DNA of 64,000 nucleotides from Fontivita pretiosa (lineage in GTDB: Bacteria > Planctomycetota > Phycisphaerae > Tepidisphaerales > Tepidisphaeraceae): contig NZ_CP191258.1 of the NCBI RefSeq assembly GCF_050410795.1, forward strand, positions 4,402,001-4,466,000, given 5' to 3'. A program made the translations under genes and the position numbers. Below are positions 52,159 through 60,714 of this stretch, piece by piece. Positions within the stretch are counted from its first letter, which is position 1, and every line of letters begins with the position of its first letter. The notes beneath the pieces are model-generated. The model had not been told where the DNA came from, did no database searches, and was given only the letters and a program-made list of their open reading frames with translations.

Positions 52159-52734
52159 TCAAGGCTGTGAGTGAAACAACACGACCCGCTCGCTGATGCC
52201 ACGTTCCTGGAGATGGGTGATCAGCAGGGCGATATAGCTGGCGCGGATCAGCGGGCGGTCCTCGAGCTGAAGCGCCTGCCTTACACCCAGCACCGCCGGC
52301 TCGCTGGGACCTTCGATCTCCACGAATTCCCCCAGATACGGCAGTTCATCCAGCTCGACCTGACAGTCGCCAAGCGTCCAGCTCTCCCGGCGTTTTTGAA
52401 AAGTCAGCACTCGTCGGAATCCCAGTGCCTCCAGCAATGCCATGGCATCCTTGGGGCTGCCGACGCTCAGTTCGCGTTCCTCGCGGCTCTTGAGCGTGCC
52501 GTGTTGCCGCGGGCCTTTGAACGTGATCGTTGCCTGTTCCTGGCCGCTGTGCAGGTCTGTGGTATGTCTGAGGCGCAAGCCCTGATCGCGCGCCAGCAGC
52601 GAGCGGTCCTCGGTGTCAAAGAAGGTGTTGGTCTCCAGGACCACTCCGCGGCGTTCGCCGCCAATGCGCTCAAGCCGCTTGCGCACGGGTTCGAGCTCGG
52701 GCACCTTCATCTTGGCTTCAATTTCGATGGGCAT
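52159..52734 (-). CDS. CYTH domain protein (class IV adenylate cyclase-like)
   Basis: A 191-residue protein of the CYTH superfamily. The N-terminal ExExK signature reads IEIEAKMKV (residues 3-11), followed by ETNTFFDTEDRSLLARDQGLRLRH, and later ELDELPYLGEFVEIEGP. This is the typical pattern of CyaB-like class IV cyclases and thiamine-triphosphatase relatives, with a tunnel that binds triphosphates. Whether it makes cAMP or hydrolyses triphosphates is not decided. Two nearby ATGs exist; I use the one next to PIEIEAK. Confidence 0.85.
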   Translation of the reverse strand: MPIEIEAKMKVPELEPVRKRLERIGGERRGVVLETNTFFDTEDRSLLARDQGLRLRHTTDLHSGQEQATITFKGPRQHGTLKSREERELSVGSPKDAMALLEALGFRRVLTFQKRRESWTLGDCQVELDELPYLGEFVEIEGPSEPAVLGVRQALQLEDRPLIRASYIALLITHLQERGISERVVLFHSQP

Positions 52735-52838
52735 GGGAATCATGACGACGTGACGAGGCGAGCCGGTGACAAGGCGATGACGGTCAGACTCGCATGTCAT
52801 GTGGTCAGCTTGTCACGTTGTCACCTTGTTATCCGCTC

Positions 52839-55781
52839 TCACCCCACAACCAGGTTCACCAGCTTCTTCGGCACGTACAGGCGCTTGCGAATCGTCTTGC
52901 CTTCGATCCACGGGCGGACGCGCTGGGCGTTCTCGGCGGCCTGCAAGACGGTCTGCTCGTCAGCGTCAGCCGGCACAGTGATCTTATCCCGCACCTTGCC
53001 ATTGACCTGCACCGGCAGTTCCAGCATCGATTCGACCAGCTTGCTCGGGTCAAACTGCGGCCAGGGACGACGCGCCAGGCTCTTGTGATGCCCCAGGCGT
53101 TGCCAGATCTCCTCGGCGATGTGCGGAGCGAACGGCGAGAGCAGCAGCGTGAACGTCTCGGCCAGCTCGCGCGGGATCGACTTCAGCCCCGTCATCTCGT
53201 TGTTGAGCTTGATCAACTCGGCGATGGCGGTGTTGAAGCGCAAGGCGACGATATCCTCGCCGACCTTCTTGATGGTCCGATGCAGCATGCGATCCATTGC
53301 TTCGGGGATCGGCCCGTCGTTCACCTTCGTGCCTGCATGCGTGCCCGACTCTGTGCCCTGCTCATCACCGACCAGGTTCCGCCAGACGCTGTTGAGGAAC
53401 CGCATCATCCCGATGATGTCGCGGGTATTCCATGGCTTGCTGGCTTCCAGCGGACCCATGTACATTTCGTACAGGCGGAAACAGTCGGCGCCGTAGTCGC
53501 GGACGATCTCGTCGGGGTTGACCACATTTCCGCGGCTCTTGGACATCTTGAACGCGCGGGCGTCCACCGTGATCGACGGGTCGCTTTTCAGCACGAACTT
53601 CTGCCCGACCTTCTGAACCTGTTCCTCGTCGATCCGCTCGCCGATGAGCTTCTCGCCAGTCTGCCTGTGGATGGCGGTCATGGCCGGGCGATCGCCGACG
53701 ACCTCTTCCTTCACATCCGTCAGCTCATCGGCGGAGACATACGTGCCATCCGGCCGTCGGAAGACGTGATATTCCATCTCCCCCAGGATCAGCCCCTGGT
53801 TGACCAGCCGCTGGAACGGCTCGGGGGTGCTGACATGGCCCAGGTCGTACAACACCTTGTGCCAGAATCGCGCGTACAGCAGGTGCAGCACCGCATGCTC
53901 GACGCCGCCGACGTACAGGTCCACCGGCATCCAGTACTTTTCCTTGGCCGGATCGACGAAGCGCTGGTCGTTTTTCGGATCGATGTAGCGCAGGTAATAC
54001 CAGCAGGATCCGGCCCACTGCGGCATGGTGTTGGTCTCGCGCGTGTAAACCTTGCCGTCCTTCTCGTAACGCAGCCAGTCTTTGGCCTTGCTGAGCGGGG
54101 GTTCGGGCGTGCCGGTGGGCTTGAAGTCGTCCAGTTCCGGCAGGGTGACGGGCAATTCCGATTCGTCGACTGCGTAGGGATGGCCCTGTTCGTCGAAGAC
54201 GATGGGGAACGGCTCGCCCCAGTAGCGCTGCCGGCTGAACAGCCAGTCGCGCAGCTTGTACTTGACCGCCCGCACGCCGTTGCCCTCACGCTCCAGGGTC
54301 TGGATGATGTGTTCCTTGGCCTGGGCGGTGGGCATGCCCTCGATGATCGGGCTGTTGATCGCGATGCCTTCGCCCTCGAAGGCGCGGTCGGCGGGAGCCT
54401 CGCCCTGCACCGGTCTGACCACCTGACGGATCGGCAGGTTGAACTTTTTGGCAAACTCGTAGTCGCGCTGATCATGCGCTGGAACGGCCATGATCGCACC
54501 GGTCCCGTAGCTCATCAGCACGTAATCGGCGATATAGATGGGGATCTTCTCGTCGTTGACCGGGTTGATCGCATACGCGCCGGTGAAAACGCCGGTTTTG
54601 TCCCTGGTTTCGGCCAGTCGCTCGCGCTCGCTCTTGGCCGCCACCTGCGCCCGGTACGCGTCCACCTCGGCCCGGTGCTCGGGCGTGGTGATCCGATCCA
54701 CCAGAGGGTGCTCGGGAGCCAGCACCAGGTACGTGGCGCCGTAAATCGTGTCCGGGCGCGTGGTGAAGACCGTGATGACGTCTTCGTCTTTCTCGATCGA
54801 TGCAGAACCCTCAGCCGTGCCTTCTTCGACAGTATCCGCGGACGAATCCGGGGTTGGATGCGCGATCTCGAAATCGATCTCGGCTCCCACGCTGCGACCG
54901 ATCCAGTTTCGCTGCATCTCCTTGAGCGATTCCGGCCAGTCCAGCAATGACAGGTCTTCCAGCAGCCGGTCGGCATACGCGGTGATCCGCAGCATCCACT
55001 GCCGCATCGGACGCCTTTCCACCGGATAGCCGCCGATCTCGCTCTTGCCGTCGATGACTTCCTCGTTGGCCAGCACCGTACCCAGCGCCGGACACCAGTT
55101 CACCGGCACCTCATCCAGGTAGGCCAGCCGTTGGGCGTCGATGACCTCTCGTTGCTCCTCGGGCGACAGCTCGCGCCACAGCCGCTCGACTCGCACCTCT
55201 CCCGACAGCGCTTCCATTCCCTCATGCACGGGATTGACCTTCAACTGCCCATCCGGCGCGATCACGTAGTTGTCGTTCAGCAGCTCGTTCATCAGGTGGG
55301 TGATGGGCTTGGCCTTCTTCTCCACCGGATCGAAATAGCTGTTGAAGATCTTCAGGAAGATCCATTGCGTCCACTTGTAGTAGTTGGGATCGGTGGTGTT
55401 GATCTCCCGATCCCAGTCGTAGCTCAGACCCAGCATCTGGATCTGCCGGCGGAAGTTGGCGATGTTCTGTTCAGTCGTGATACGCGGGTGGGTGTTGGTC
55501 TTGATCGCGTATTGCTCGGCCGGCAGACCAAACGCATCCCAGCCCATCGGATGCAACACGTTATACCCCTGCATCCGCAGGTAGCGCGAGACGATGTCGG
55601 TGGCGGTGTATCCTTCGGGATGCCCGACATGCAGCCCCGCGCCGCTGGGGTACGGAAACATGTCCAGCACGTACATCTTGGGCATCGAGCCGGCTTCCTG
55701 CGGGTCCAGTGCCCGAAACGTCTTGTTTTCCAGCCAGTGCTGCTGCCACTTCTTTTCGATCGCCGTGAAGTTGTAGGGCAT
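52839..55781 (-). CDS. leuS: Leucine--tRNA ligase
   Basis: A 980-residue class I synthetase. The HIGH-like motif is PYPSGAGLHVGHPEG at about 43-57, editing-domain segments include VFTTRPDTIYGATYLVLAPEH, and KMSKSRGNVVNPDEI lies at about 742. The protein begins with MPYNFTAIEKKWQQHW, which marks the true start; the open frame runs a further 137 codons upstream without family features. A tail of unusual Glu/Asp-rich insertions (EIAHPTPDSSADTVEEG) lengthens the catalytic region, explaining the extra length above about 860 residues. Confidence 0.95.
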   Translation of the reverse strand: MPYNFTAIEKKWQQHWLENKTFRALDPQEAGSMPKMYVLDMFPYPSGAGLHVGHPEGYTATDIVSRYLRMQGYNVLHPMGWDAFGLPAEQYAIKTNTHPRITTEQNIANFRRQIQMLGLSYDWDREINTTDPNYYKWTQWIFLKIFNSYFDPVEKKAKPITHLMNELLNDNYVIAPDGQLKVNPVHEGMEALSGEVRVERLWRELSPEEQREVIDAQRLAYLDEVPVNWCPALGTVLANEEVIDGKSEIGGYPVERRPMRQWMLRITAYADRLLEDLSLLDWPESLKEMQRNWIGRSVGAEIDFEIAHPTPDSSADTVEEGTAEGSASIEKDEDVITVFTTRPDTIYGATYLVLAPEHPLVDRITTPEHRAEVDAYRAQVAAKSERERLAETRDKTGVFTGAYAINPVNDEKIPIYIADYVLMSYGTGAIMAVPAHDQRDYEFAKKFNLPIRQVVRPVQGEAPADRAFEGEGIAINSPIIEGMPTAQAKEHIIQTLEREGNGVRAVKYKLRDWLFSRQRYWGEPFPIVFDEQGHPYAVDESELPVTLPELDDFKPTGTPEPPLSKAKDWLRYEKDGKVYTRETNTMPQWAGSCWYYLRYIDPKNDQRFVDPAKEKYWMPVDLYVGGVEHAVLHLLYARFWHKVLYDLGHVSTPEPFQRLVNQGLILGEMEYHVFRRPDGTYVSADELTDVKEEVVGDRPAMTAIHRQTGEKLIGERIDEEQVQKVGQKFVLKSDPSITVDARAFKMSKSRGNVVNPDEIVRDYGADCFRLYEMYMGPLEASKPWNTRDIIGMMRFLNSVWRNLVGDEQGTESGTHAGTKVNDGPIPEAMDRMLHRTIKKVGEDIVALRFNTAIAELIKLNNEMTGLKSIPRELAETFTLLLSPFAPHIAEEIWQRLGHHKSLARRPWPQFDPSKLVESMLELPVQVNGKVRDKITVPADADEQTVLQAAENAQRVRPWIEGKTIRKRLYVPKKLVNLVVG

Positions 55782-56009
55782 GGCGGTGATCTTACGCAAA
55801 GCCGGGCCGACACGTAAGCACCGCAGCATGCACCGGGGAAGTCGGATGGAACCTGTGTCCGGCAACTGCGGCTTTGCGATGCGGCGATCGGCCAGGGGTC
55901 GTCCAAAACCCGCGATCCTCAAATTTTCTCCAACTCCACCCCGATCTGTTCCGATAACAGGAACAGGCGACAGGCGATTGCTGCCTGACGACCTGGGAGG
56001 TCGAGGGTC

Positions 56010-56447
56010 ATGATGGTTCTTGTGCGAACAGACGTCGAGTCTTCCGAAGCAACCGAGCGGGCCGGCAGCGGCACCGAGGGCCAGGCGCGTCGCTGGCCGG
56101 CAGAGCGGCGACGCGGCCTGCGAATCCGCCAGCATCGCCCGGTCAAGGTCTATGAGCCGTCCTCGGCTCGATTCATCGGCGGGCAGACTCATGACGTCAG
56201 CGCCACCGGCCTGAAAATCGAATTGCCCGCATCAGCTCCTGTGCAGGTGGGCAAGCTGCTGAGCATTCACGTGGGCATCGGCGAGCAGGGCACGCCGCTG
56301 GCCAACCGCCGGCAGATGATCCCCGCTCGCGTGGTGTGGGTGAACCGAGGCGGCGACTCTTCCAGCCCGACCATCCGGTCGATGCCCCGGCTGACCGCGG
56401 GCGTGGAGTTTCTTGCCAGCATCGCCGCCCATCTCGACGCCGCCTGA
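56010..56447 (+). CDS. PilZ domain protein
   Basis: A 145-residue soluble protein. The c-di-GMP binding signature appears as RRRGLRIRQHRPVKVY (RxxxR) followed by the DVSATGLKIELP box (D/NxSxxG), then a beta-barrel. PilZ proteins transmit c-di-GMP signals to motility, pili or surface polysaccharides. The start has GGGAGG-type bases upstream. It stands alone between divergent leuS and hisA. Target unknown. Confidence 0.85.
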   Translation: MMVLVRTDVESSEATERAGSGTEGQARRWPAERRRGLRIRQHRPVKVYEPSSARFIGGQTHDVSATGLKIELPASAPVQVGKLLSIHVGIGEQGTPLANRRQMIPARVVWVNRGGDSSSPTIRSMPRLTAGVEFLASIAAHLDAA

Positions 56448-56483
56448 GCACCCCTGTTGCTACTGCTCCTGCGGCGGGATCCC

Positions 56484-56513
56484 CTGTCACATCGCCCGCT
56501 GCATCACTACACT
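56484..56513 (+). promoter_or_regulatory. Candidate promoter of hisA
   Basis: CTGTCA (56484-56489) and TACACT (56508-56513) with an 18-base spacer, each 4 of 6 to consensus. The -10 ends 7 bases before the ATG, again predicting a leaderless mRNA. Confidence 0.4.
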
Positions 56514-56520
56514 CAGGGGT

Positions 56521-57264
56521 ATGTTCCAGGTGGTTCCCAGCATCGACCTCCGCGGCGGCAGGGTGGTTCGACTCCAGCAGGGCGATTACGCCAGAGAGCT
56601 CCAGTATGTCCTGGACCCTATCGAAACGGCCCGCTCTTTCCACGCCGCCGGTGCCCAGTACATGCACATCGTCGATCTGGATGGCGCCCGCCAGGGCGCG
56701 GTAACGCAACTCGATTTGATCAGGCAAATTGTGCAGGCGGTTCCACAGTTGCGGGTGCAAGTCGGCGGCGGGGTGCGATCCACGCAGGATGTCAAGCGGC
56801 TGCTCGAGTGCGGCGCGGCACGAGTCGTCGTCGGCACTCGGGCCATCGAAGATTGGGCGTGGTTTGAATCTCTGATGGCTGATGGGTCGCTGGCGGGGCG
56901 CGTCGTGCTGGCATTGGACGCCCGCGACGGGCGCGTCGCCACCCGCGGCTGGACACAGACAACCCCAAAGCTGGCCGTCGAGATCGCCCGGCAGGTCAGC
57001 GACTGGCCGTTGGCGGGGATCCTGTACACCGATGTTGCCCGCGACGGCATGCTCGAAGGGCCGAACCTCACACAGACCCAGCTCTTGGCCCAGGCCGGGC
57101 GCGTTCCCGTCATCGCCAGTGGTGGAGTGGCGGGTCTGGAGGATGTGCGCAAACTTCTGGAGTTGCCGATCTGGGGGGTGGTGGTCGGGCGGAGTCTGCA
57201 TGAGGGGCGGCTGGACCTGCAATCGGCGATCGCACTGGCGCGCCGGCGCTGCTGCAACATCTGA
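56521..57264 (+). CDS. hisA: ProFAR isomerase HisA
   Basis: A 247-residue TIM barrel enzyme of histidine synthesis: it isomerises ProFAR to PRFAR. The catalytic Asp appears early in VVPSIDLRGGRVVRLQQGDYA, and the second Asp lies in LALDARDGRVATRGW. Phosphate-binding segments are QVGGGVRST, VVGTRAIED and VIASGGVAGLED. No other his genes are adjacent, so the pathway is dispersed. The frame is open 36 codons further upstream, but the chosen ATG fits family length. Confidence 0.95.
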   Translation: MFQVVPSIDLRGGRVVRLQQGDYARELQYVLDPIETARSFHAAGAQYMHIVDLDGARQGAVTQLDLIRQIVQAVPQLRVQVGGGVRSTQDVKRLLECGAARVVVGTRAIEDWAWFESLMADGSLAGRVVLALDARDGRVATRGWTQTTPKLAVEIARQVSDWPLAGILYTDVARDGMLEGPNLTQTQLLAQAGRVPVIASGGVAGLEDVRKLLELPIWGVVVGRSLHEGRLDLQSAIALARRRCCNI

Positions 57265-57340
57265 TTTGACAAACGACTGAACAAAACCACCGGCCGGCAA
57301 ACAGCCGCATCTTCAAGTGTCGATAAATCGGAATTTCCTG

Positions 57341-57369
57341 TTAACAGTCGGCCGGGCACGTGGTATATT
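57341..57369 (+). promoter_or_regulatory. Promoter of the PEP-CTERM gene
   Basis: TTAACA (57341-57346) and TATATT (57364-57369) are each 5 of 6 to consensus with an exact 17-base spacer. It predicts a leader of about 85 bases with a Shine-Dalgarno-like AGAGGG. Confidence 0.65.
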
Positions 57370-57460
57370 TCTGTGCTGTCACTCCCGACGTTTTTCTCGC
57401 CAAACGGGGAGCTGAGCAGAAGGTTACGTACTGCACAGGCTCAATTAAGAGGGAAGCTAC

Positions 57461-58258
57461 GTGAGAACAATGCTTTCAGCGCGCTGCGCGCTGATGGGTG
57501 CGCTGTGTCTATGCGCCCCATCCGCGACCTTTGCCGGCTTTACCCCCATCAATCCTCCGGTGGGAGAGGATACGCACCGCGAGATCCTGTCGTTCATCTA
57601 TGGCGGCAACTTCCAGCCGACCGGAGCGCACAACCTGGATTTCACCAACGGGCAGATCACTGCTGTCCGCATTGATGATTTCCCCGATCCGCAACCCGGC
57701 CGCGCGCCGCTGTTCGAGCCGTTGAACATCATCGGTGAAAACGGCAGCGACGACCAAACCTGGTTTGCTGATTACCGGGTAGCCTCCGCGGAAGCCAAGT
57801 TTGCCGTCTACGATCAGAACTTCGGCTATTTCGCTGGTCCGGCGGGCGGGTCGTACACCATGCTCTTCGACCAGACCGGCTGGGGCTATCAGGTGCAGGG
57901 CGACGCCGACCTGACACGCCTGGCCGGACAGATCCTGCGCTGGGGCCGCGGCGGGGAGGGGCGAATCCTCTCCTCCAAGCCCTCGGATAACGCCGACGGC
58001 CGTGACCATATGGTCACCTACCGCATCGAGTTCAACCAGATCCCCAGCCTCGACCAACCGCCCCAGCCACAGTTCCAGCTCACGACCTGGCTGCTGTTCT
58101 GGGAAGACAAGTTCGAGGGCGAACAACTGGCCGACTTCGACTTCAACGATCTGGTTGTCGAAGTCAAAGCATTGCCGATCCCTGAGCCGGCGACGATCAG
58201 TGGTCTGCTGCTGGGTGGCGCGGCGATGGGCCTGACACGCTCGCGGCGAAGAAAATAG
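57461..58258 (+). CDS. PEP-CTERM sorting domain protein
   Basis: A 265-residue exported protein. An N-terminal signal peptide (about 1-25) ends near CAPSATFAG. The C-terminus has the PEP-CTERM tripartite signal: PIPEPAT, a hydrophobic helix (ISGLLLGGAAMGL) and RSRRRK. Such proteins are targeted to the outer surface by exosortase and linked to exopolysaccharide. The middle part (FADYRVASAEAKFAVYDQNFGYFAG, LADFDFNDLVVEVKALP) resembles a DUF4114-like calcium-binding domain with a DFNDLV ending; this is tentative. GTG start with GAGG upstream. A strong terminator follows. Confidence 0.85.
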   Translation: MRTMLSARCALMGALCLCAPSATFAGFTPINPPVGEDTHREILSFIYGGNFQPTGAHNLDFTNGQITAVRIDDFPDPQPGRAPLFEPLNIIGENGSDDQTWFADYRVASAEAKFAVYDQNFGYFAGPAGGSYTMLFDQTGWGYQVQGDADLTRLAGQILRWGRGGEGRILSSKPSDNADGRDHMVTYRIEFNQIPSLDQPPQPQFQLTTWLLFWEDKFEGEQLADFDFNDLVVEVKALPIPEPATISGLLLGGAAMGLTRSRRRK

Positions 58259-58309
58259 GGCGTCTGCTGCGGCCAGACGAATACGAAAGTCGTAAGAGGG
58301 AAGTGCTCC

Positions 58310-58343
58310 GAAGCCCGGTGCGGTGAGCGCCGGGCTTCATTTT
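58310..58343 (+). terminator. Rho-independent terminator of the PEP-CTERM gene
   Basis: GAAGCCCGG (58310-58318) pairs perfectly with CCGGGCTTC (58330-58338), loop 11 bases, followed by ATTTT. It lies between this gene and the convergent pst operon. Confidence 0.75.
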
Positions 58344-58396
58344 GCGCGCCGACCGGTTCCTGCGCCGGCGATGCGCCTGCTGAGACTTTGGCCGGC

Positions 58397-59245
58397 CTAT
58401 CCGAATCTGCCCGTCAGATACTGCTCGGTAAACCTGTTCGATGGATTGGTAAAGATCTTCTCGGTGGTGTCAAACTCGATCAGCTTGCCCAGGTACATGA
58501 ACGCCGTGAAATCGCTGATCCGCGCCGCCTGATGCATGTTGTGGGTCACGATCAGGATCGTGACCGACTTTTTCAGCTCGGTCATGAGGTCTTCGATCCG
58601 GCCGGTGGCCAGCGGATCCAGGGCGCTGGTCGGCTCGTCGAAGAGGATAAGCTCCGGCTCGGTCGCCAGTGCCCGGGCGATGCACAGCCGCTGCTGCTGC
58701 CCGCCGGACAGCACCTGCGCCGGGCTGTGGAGCCGGTCTCTGGTCTCCTCCCACACTGCCGCCGACCGCAACGCCCGCTCGACCCTTTCGTTCAGTACCG
58801 ATCGGCGGTTAATGCCGCGCAGTCGCAAGCCATACGCCACGTTTTCGTAGATGCTCTTGGGAAAGGGGTTGGGTTTCTGGAAGACCATGCCGATCCGCAT
58901 GCGGGCTTCGATCGGATCTATGTCCGCTCCGACCAGATTCACCGCATCCGGATACAGCATGATCTGTCCTTCGTAGCGGTTGCCCGGATACAGGTCATGC
59001 ATGCGATTGAACGACCGCAGCAGCGTGCTCTTGCCGCAGCCGCTCGGGCCGATCAACGCTGTGATCCTTCGCTCGGCAATGGGCAGGTTGATTTGCTTGA
59101 GTGCCTGGAAGCTGCCGTAGAAAAAGCTGAAGTCTCGTACCTCGGCCTTGAGTGGCCCGGCGTCAACAGCCGCAGCCGCCGCGTCGTCGGTGAAGCGACC
59201 GTGCCGCGAGGAGCCGAGCGACTGGGGAGATGAGCGCGTCATCAT
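58397..59245 (-). CDS. pstB: Phosphate ABC transporter ATP-binding protein PstB
   Basis: A 282-residue ATPase energising phosphate import. Walker A is GPSGCGKST, the signature LSGGQQQR and Walker B ELILFDEPTSALDP, with a Q-loop in GMVFQKPNPFP, the PstB hallmark. About 35 extra residues precede the ABC domain. The open frame runs further upstream into pstA, but the ATG at 59245 with AAGGA upstream suits the 11-base gap from pstA. Last gene of pstSCAB; no phoU follows. Confidence 0.95.
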   Translation of the reverse strand: MMTRSSPQSLGSSRHGRFTDDAAAAAVDAGPLKAEVRDFSFFYGSFQALKQINLPIAERRITALIGPSGCGKSTLLRSFNRMHDLYPGNRYEGQIMLYPDAVNLVGADIDPIEARMRIGMVFQKPNPFPKSIYENVAYGLRLRGINRRSVLNERVERALRSAAVWEETRDRLHSPAQVLSGGQQQRLCIARALATEPELILFDEPTSALDPLATGRIEDLMTELKKSVTILIVTHNMHQAARISDFTAFMYLGKLIEFDTTEKIFTNPSNRFTEQYLTGRFG

Positions 59246-59256
59246 CGGGCGGTCCT

Positions 59257-60714
59257 TCACCACTTGAACGACTTGCGGGCCCGCAGGCGAAGAGCGATCG
59301 CGATCGCGTTCAAGCCCAGCGTCATCGCCAGCAGCACGAGGCTTGCGGCGGCGGCGTTGGCGTGGAACTCGGGCTGCGGGCGCGACACCCAGTCGAAGAC
59401 CTGCATCGGCACCACGGTGAACTTGCTGTTGAGAAACTCCAGGTTCACGAACGGCGGTTGGGTCTGCACCGGCCAGGGTGGAAGAAAACTGATGAACAGC
59501 ACCGCGCCGATGACGACCAGCGGCGCCGTTTCGCCGATGGCGCGGCTCATGGCGATGATCGAGCCGGTGAGGATCCCGCCCATCGAGTAGGGCAGGACGT
59601 GGTAGCGAGTCGCCTGCCACTTGGTGGCGCCCAGCGCGATGGCGGCCTCGCGAACGGTGTTGGGCACGGCGCGGATCGCCTCGCGCGTGGAGATGATCAC
59701 GATCGGCAGCACCAGCAGCCCAAGCGTCAGCCCAGCCGACAGAACGCTCCGCTCCAGGTGCAGCGCGAAGATGAACAGCGCCAGCCCCGCCAGGCCCCAG
59801 ATGATCGACGGCACGCCTGCGAGGTTGGCGATGTTGAGCTCGATCAGGGCGGTGAGCCTGTTTTTCGGGGCGTATTCCTCGAGGTAGATGCCCGCCGCCA
59901 CGCCCAGCGGAATCGCGAGGATCATGGTTACCAGCATGACCAGCAGCGTGCCGACCACACCGGGCAGGATGCCGGCGCGAGAGGGGCTCATCGACGGCAT
60001 CGAGGCGAAGAAGCTGCGCGAGCGAAGCGGCGCGATGTCGGAGGCGGTGATCAGCCCAAGCTCCGGCTTGCGTCCGCGGCGTCTAGCATCGACCGCCACT
60101 CGCCTGCCCTGGAACTGGCTGAGGTTGATCTGGCCGGTTTTGCCGTCGGCCAGTTCCAGTCGCATCGGATCCGGGTACAGGACAAACTCGGATGATGCCC
60201 GCGGTTGAGCATGAGCAGAGCCGGAAGCGCCTCCGTCGTGACCGGCTCTGATGAGCTGACCGACGATGTCGGGATCGCCGGGGATCGGATCTCCGGGGGG
60301 CAGGCTGTCGGGGATGGCCAGGACGGCGTCGGCGTCCATCACCCGCTCGCCGGCGCGGGGCAGGTCGCCGCGCACCGCGACGCGCCGGCCCGCAAGCCCA
60401 GCCACCTCGCCCGCCTGTTGCGACAACACCCGCAGCTCGATCGGATCCTGCTGGAGGATCCAGGTACCTTCAGCAGTGCGGCGAACCGTGCCCACGATTT
60501 CCCGGAATCCAGGCGGTTGTCCGTCGGGTTTGACTTCGTGAGTACTGAGCAGCCGCCCCGCGCCATCGCGCACCAGTCCGGCGATCAATCCTCCCAGAAC
60601 CAGCAGTGCAAGCACGATCAACGCCGCTCCGACGAGATTGAAGATCCGGTCGGATCGCTTTCGCCGACGGATCAGCGTCCGCGCCGCTTGCAGGTTCTGC
60701 ACGATGTCGCTCAC
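59257..60714 (-). CDS. pstA: Phosphate ABC transporter permease PstA with large insert
   Basis: A 485-residue permease, about 190 residues longer than usual. The first transmembrane helix is at about 25-49. A roughly 195-residue non-membrane segment follows (about 52-247) before the permease core (GVVGTLLVMLVTMILAIPLGVAAGIYLEEYAP ... the EAA-like loop TVREAAIALGATKWQATRYHVLP). The insert contains several short beta-rich pieces such as GLAGRRVAVRGDLPRAGERV and would lie in the periplasm. It overlaps pstC by 4 bases (ATGA), so translation is coupled. Confidence 0.92.
   Translation of the reverse strand: MSDIVQNLQAARTLIRRRKRSDRIFNLVGAALIVLALLVLGGLIAGLVRDGAGRLLSTHEVKPDGQPPGFREIVGTVRRTAEGTWILQQDPIELRVLSQQAGEVAGLAGRRVAVRGDLPRAGERVMDADAVLAIPDSLPPGDPIPGDPDIVGQLIRAGHDGGASGSAHAQPRASSEFVLYPDPMRLELADGKTGQINLSQFQGRRVAVDARRRGRKPELGLITASDIAPLRSRSFFASMPSMSPSRAGILPGVVGTLLVMLVTMILAIPLGVAAGIYLEEYAPKNRLTALIELNIANLAGVPSIIWGLAGLALFIFALHLERSVLSAGLTLGLLVLPIVIISTREAIRAVPNTVREAAIALGATKWQATRYHVLPYSMGGILTGSIIAMSRAIGETAPLVVIGAVLFISFLPPWPVQTQPPFVNLEFLNSKFTVVPMQVFDWVSRPQPEFHANAAAASLVLLAMTLGLNAIAIALRLRARKSFKW

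Noticed and set aside
52760..52838. TTGTCACC-type short repeats between the CYTH and leuS genes
   Set aside because: Three degenerate 8-base units (TTGTCACG, TTGTCACC, TTGTTATC) are too short and imperfect to call an element.
52794..54950. A 718-codon plus-strand frame across leuS
   Set aside because: It is antisense to the catalytic and editing domains of leuS, with shadow-type composition.
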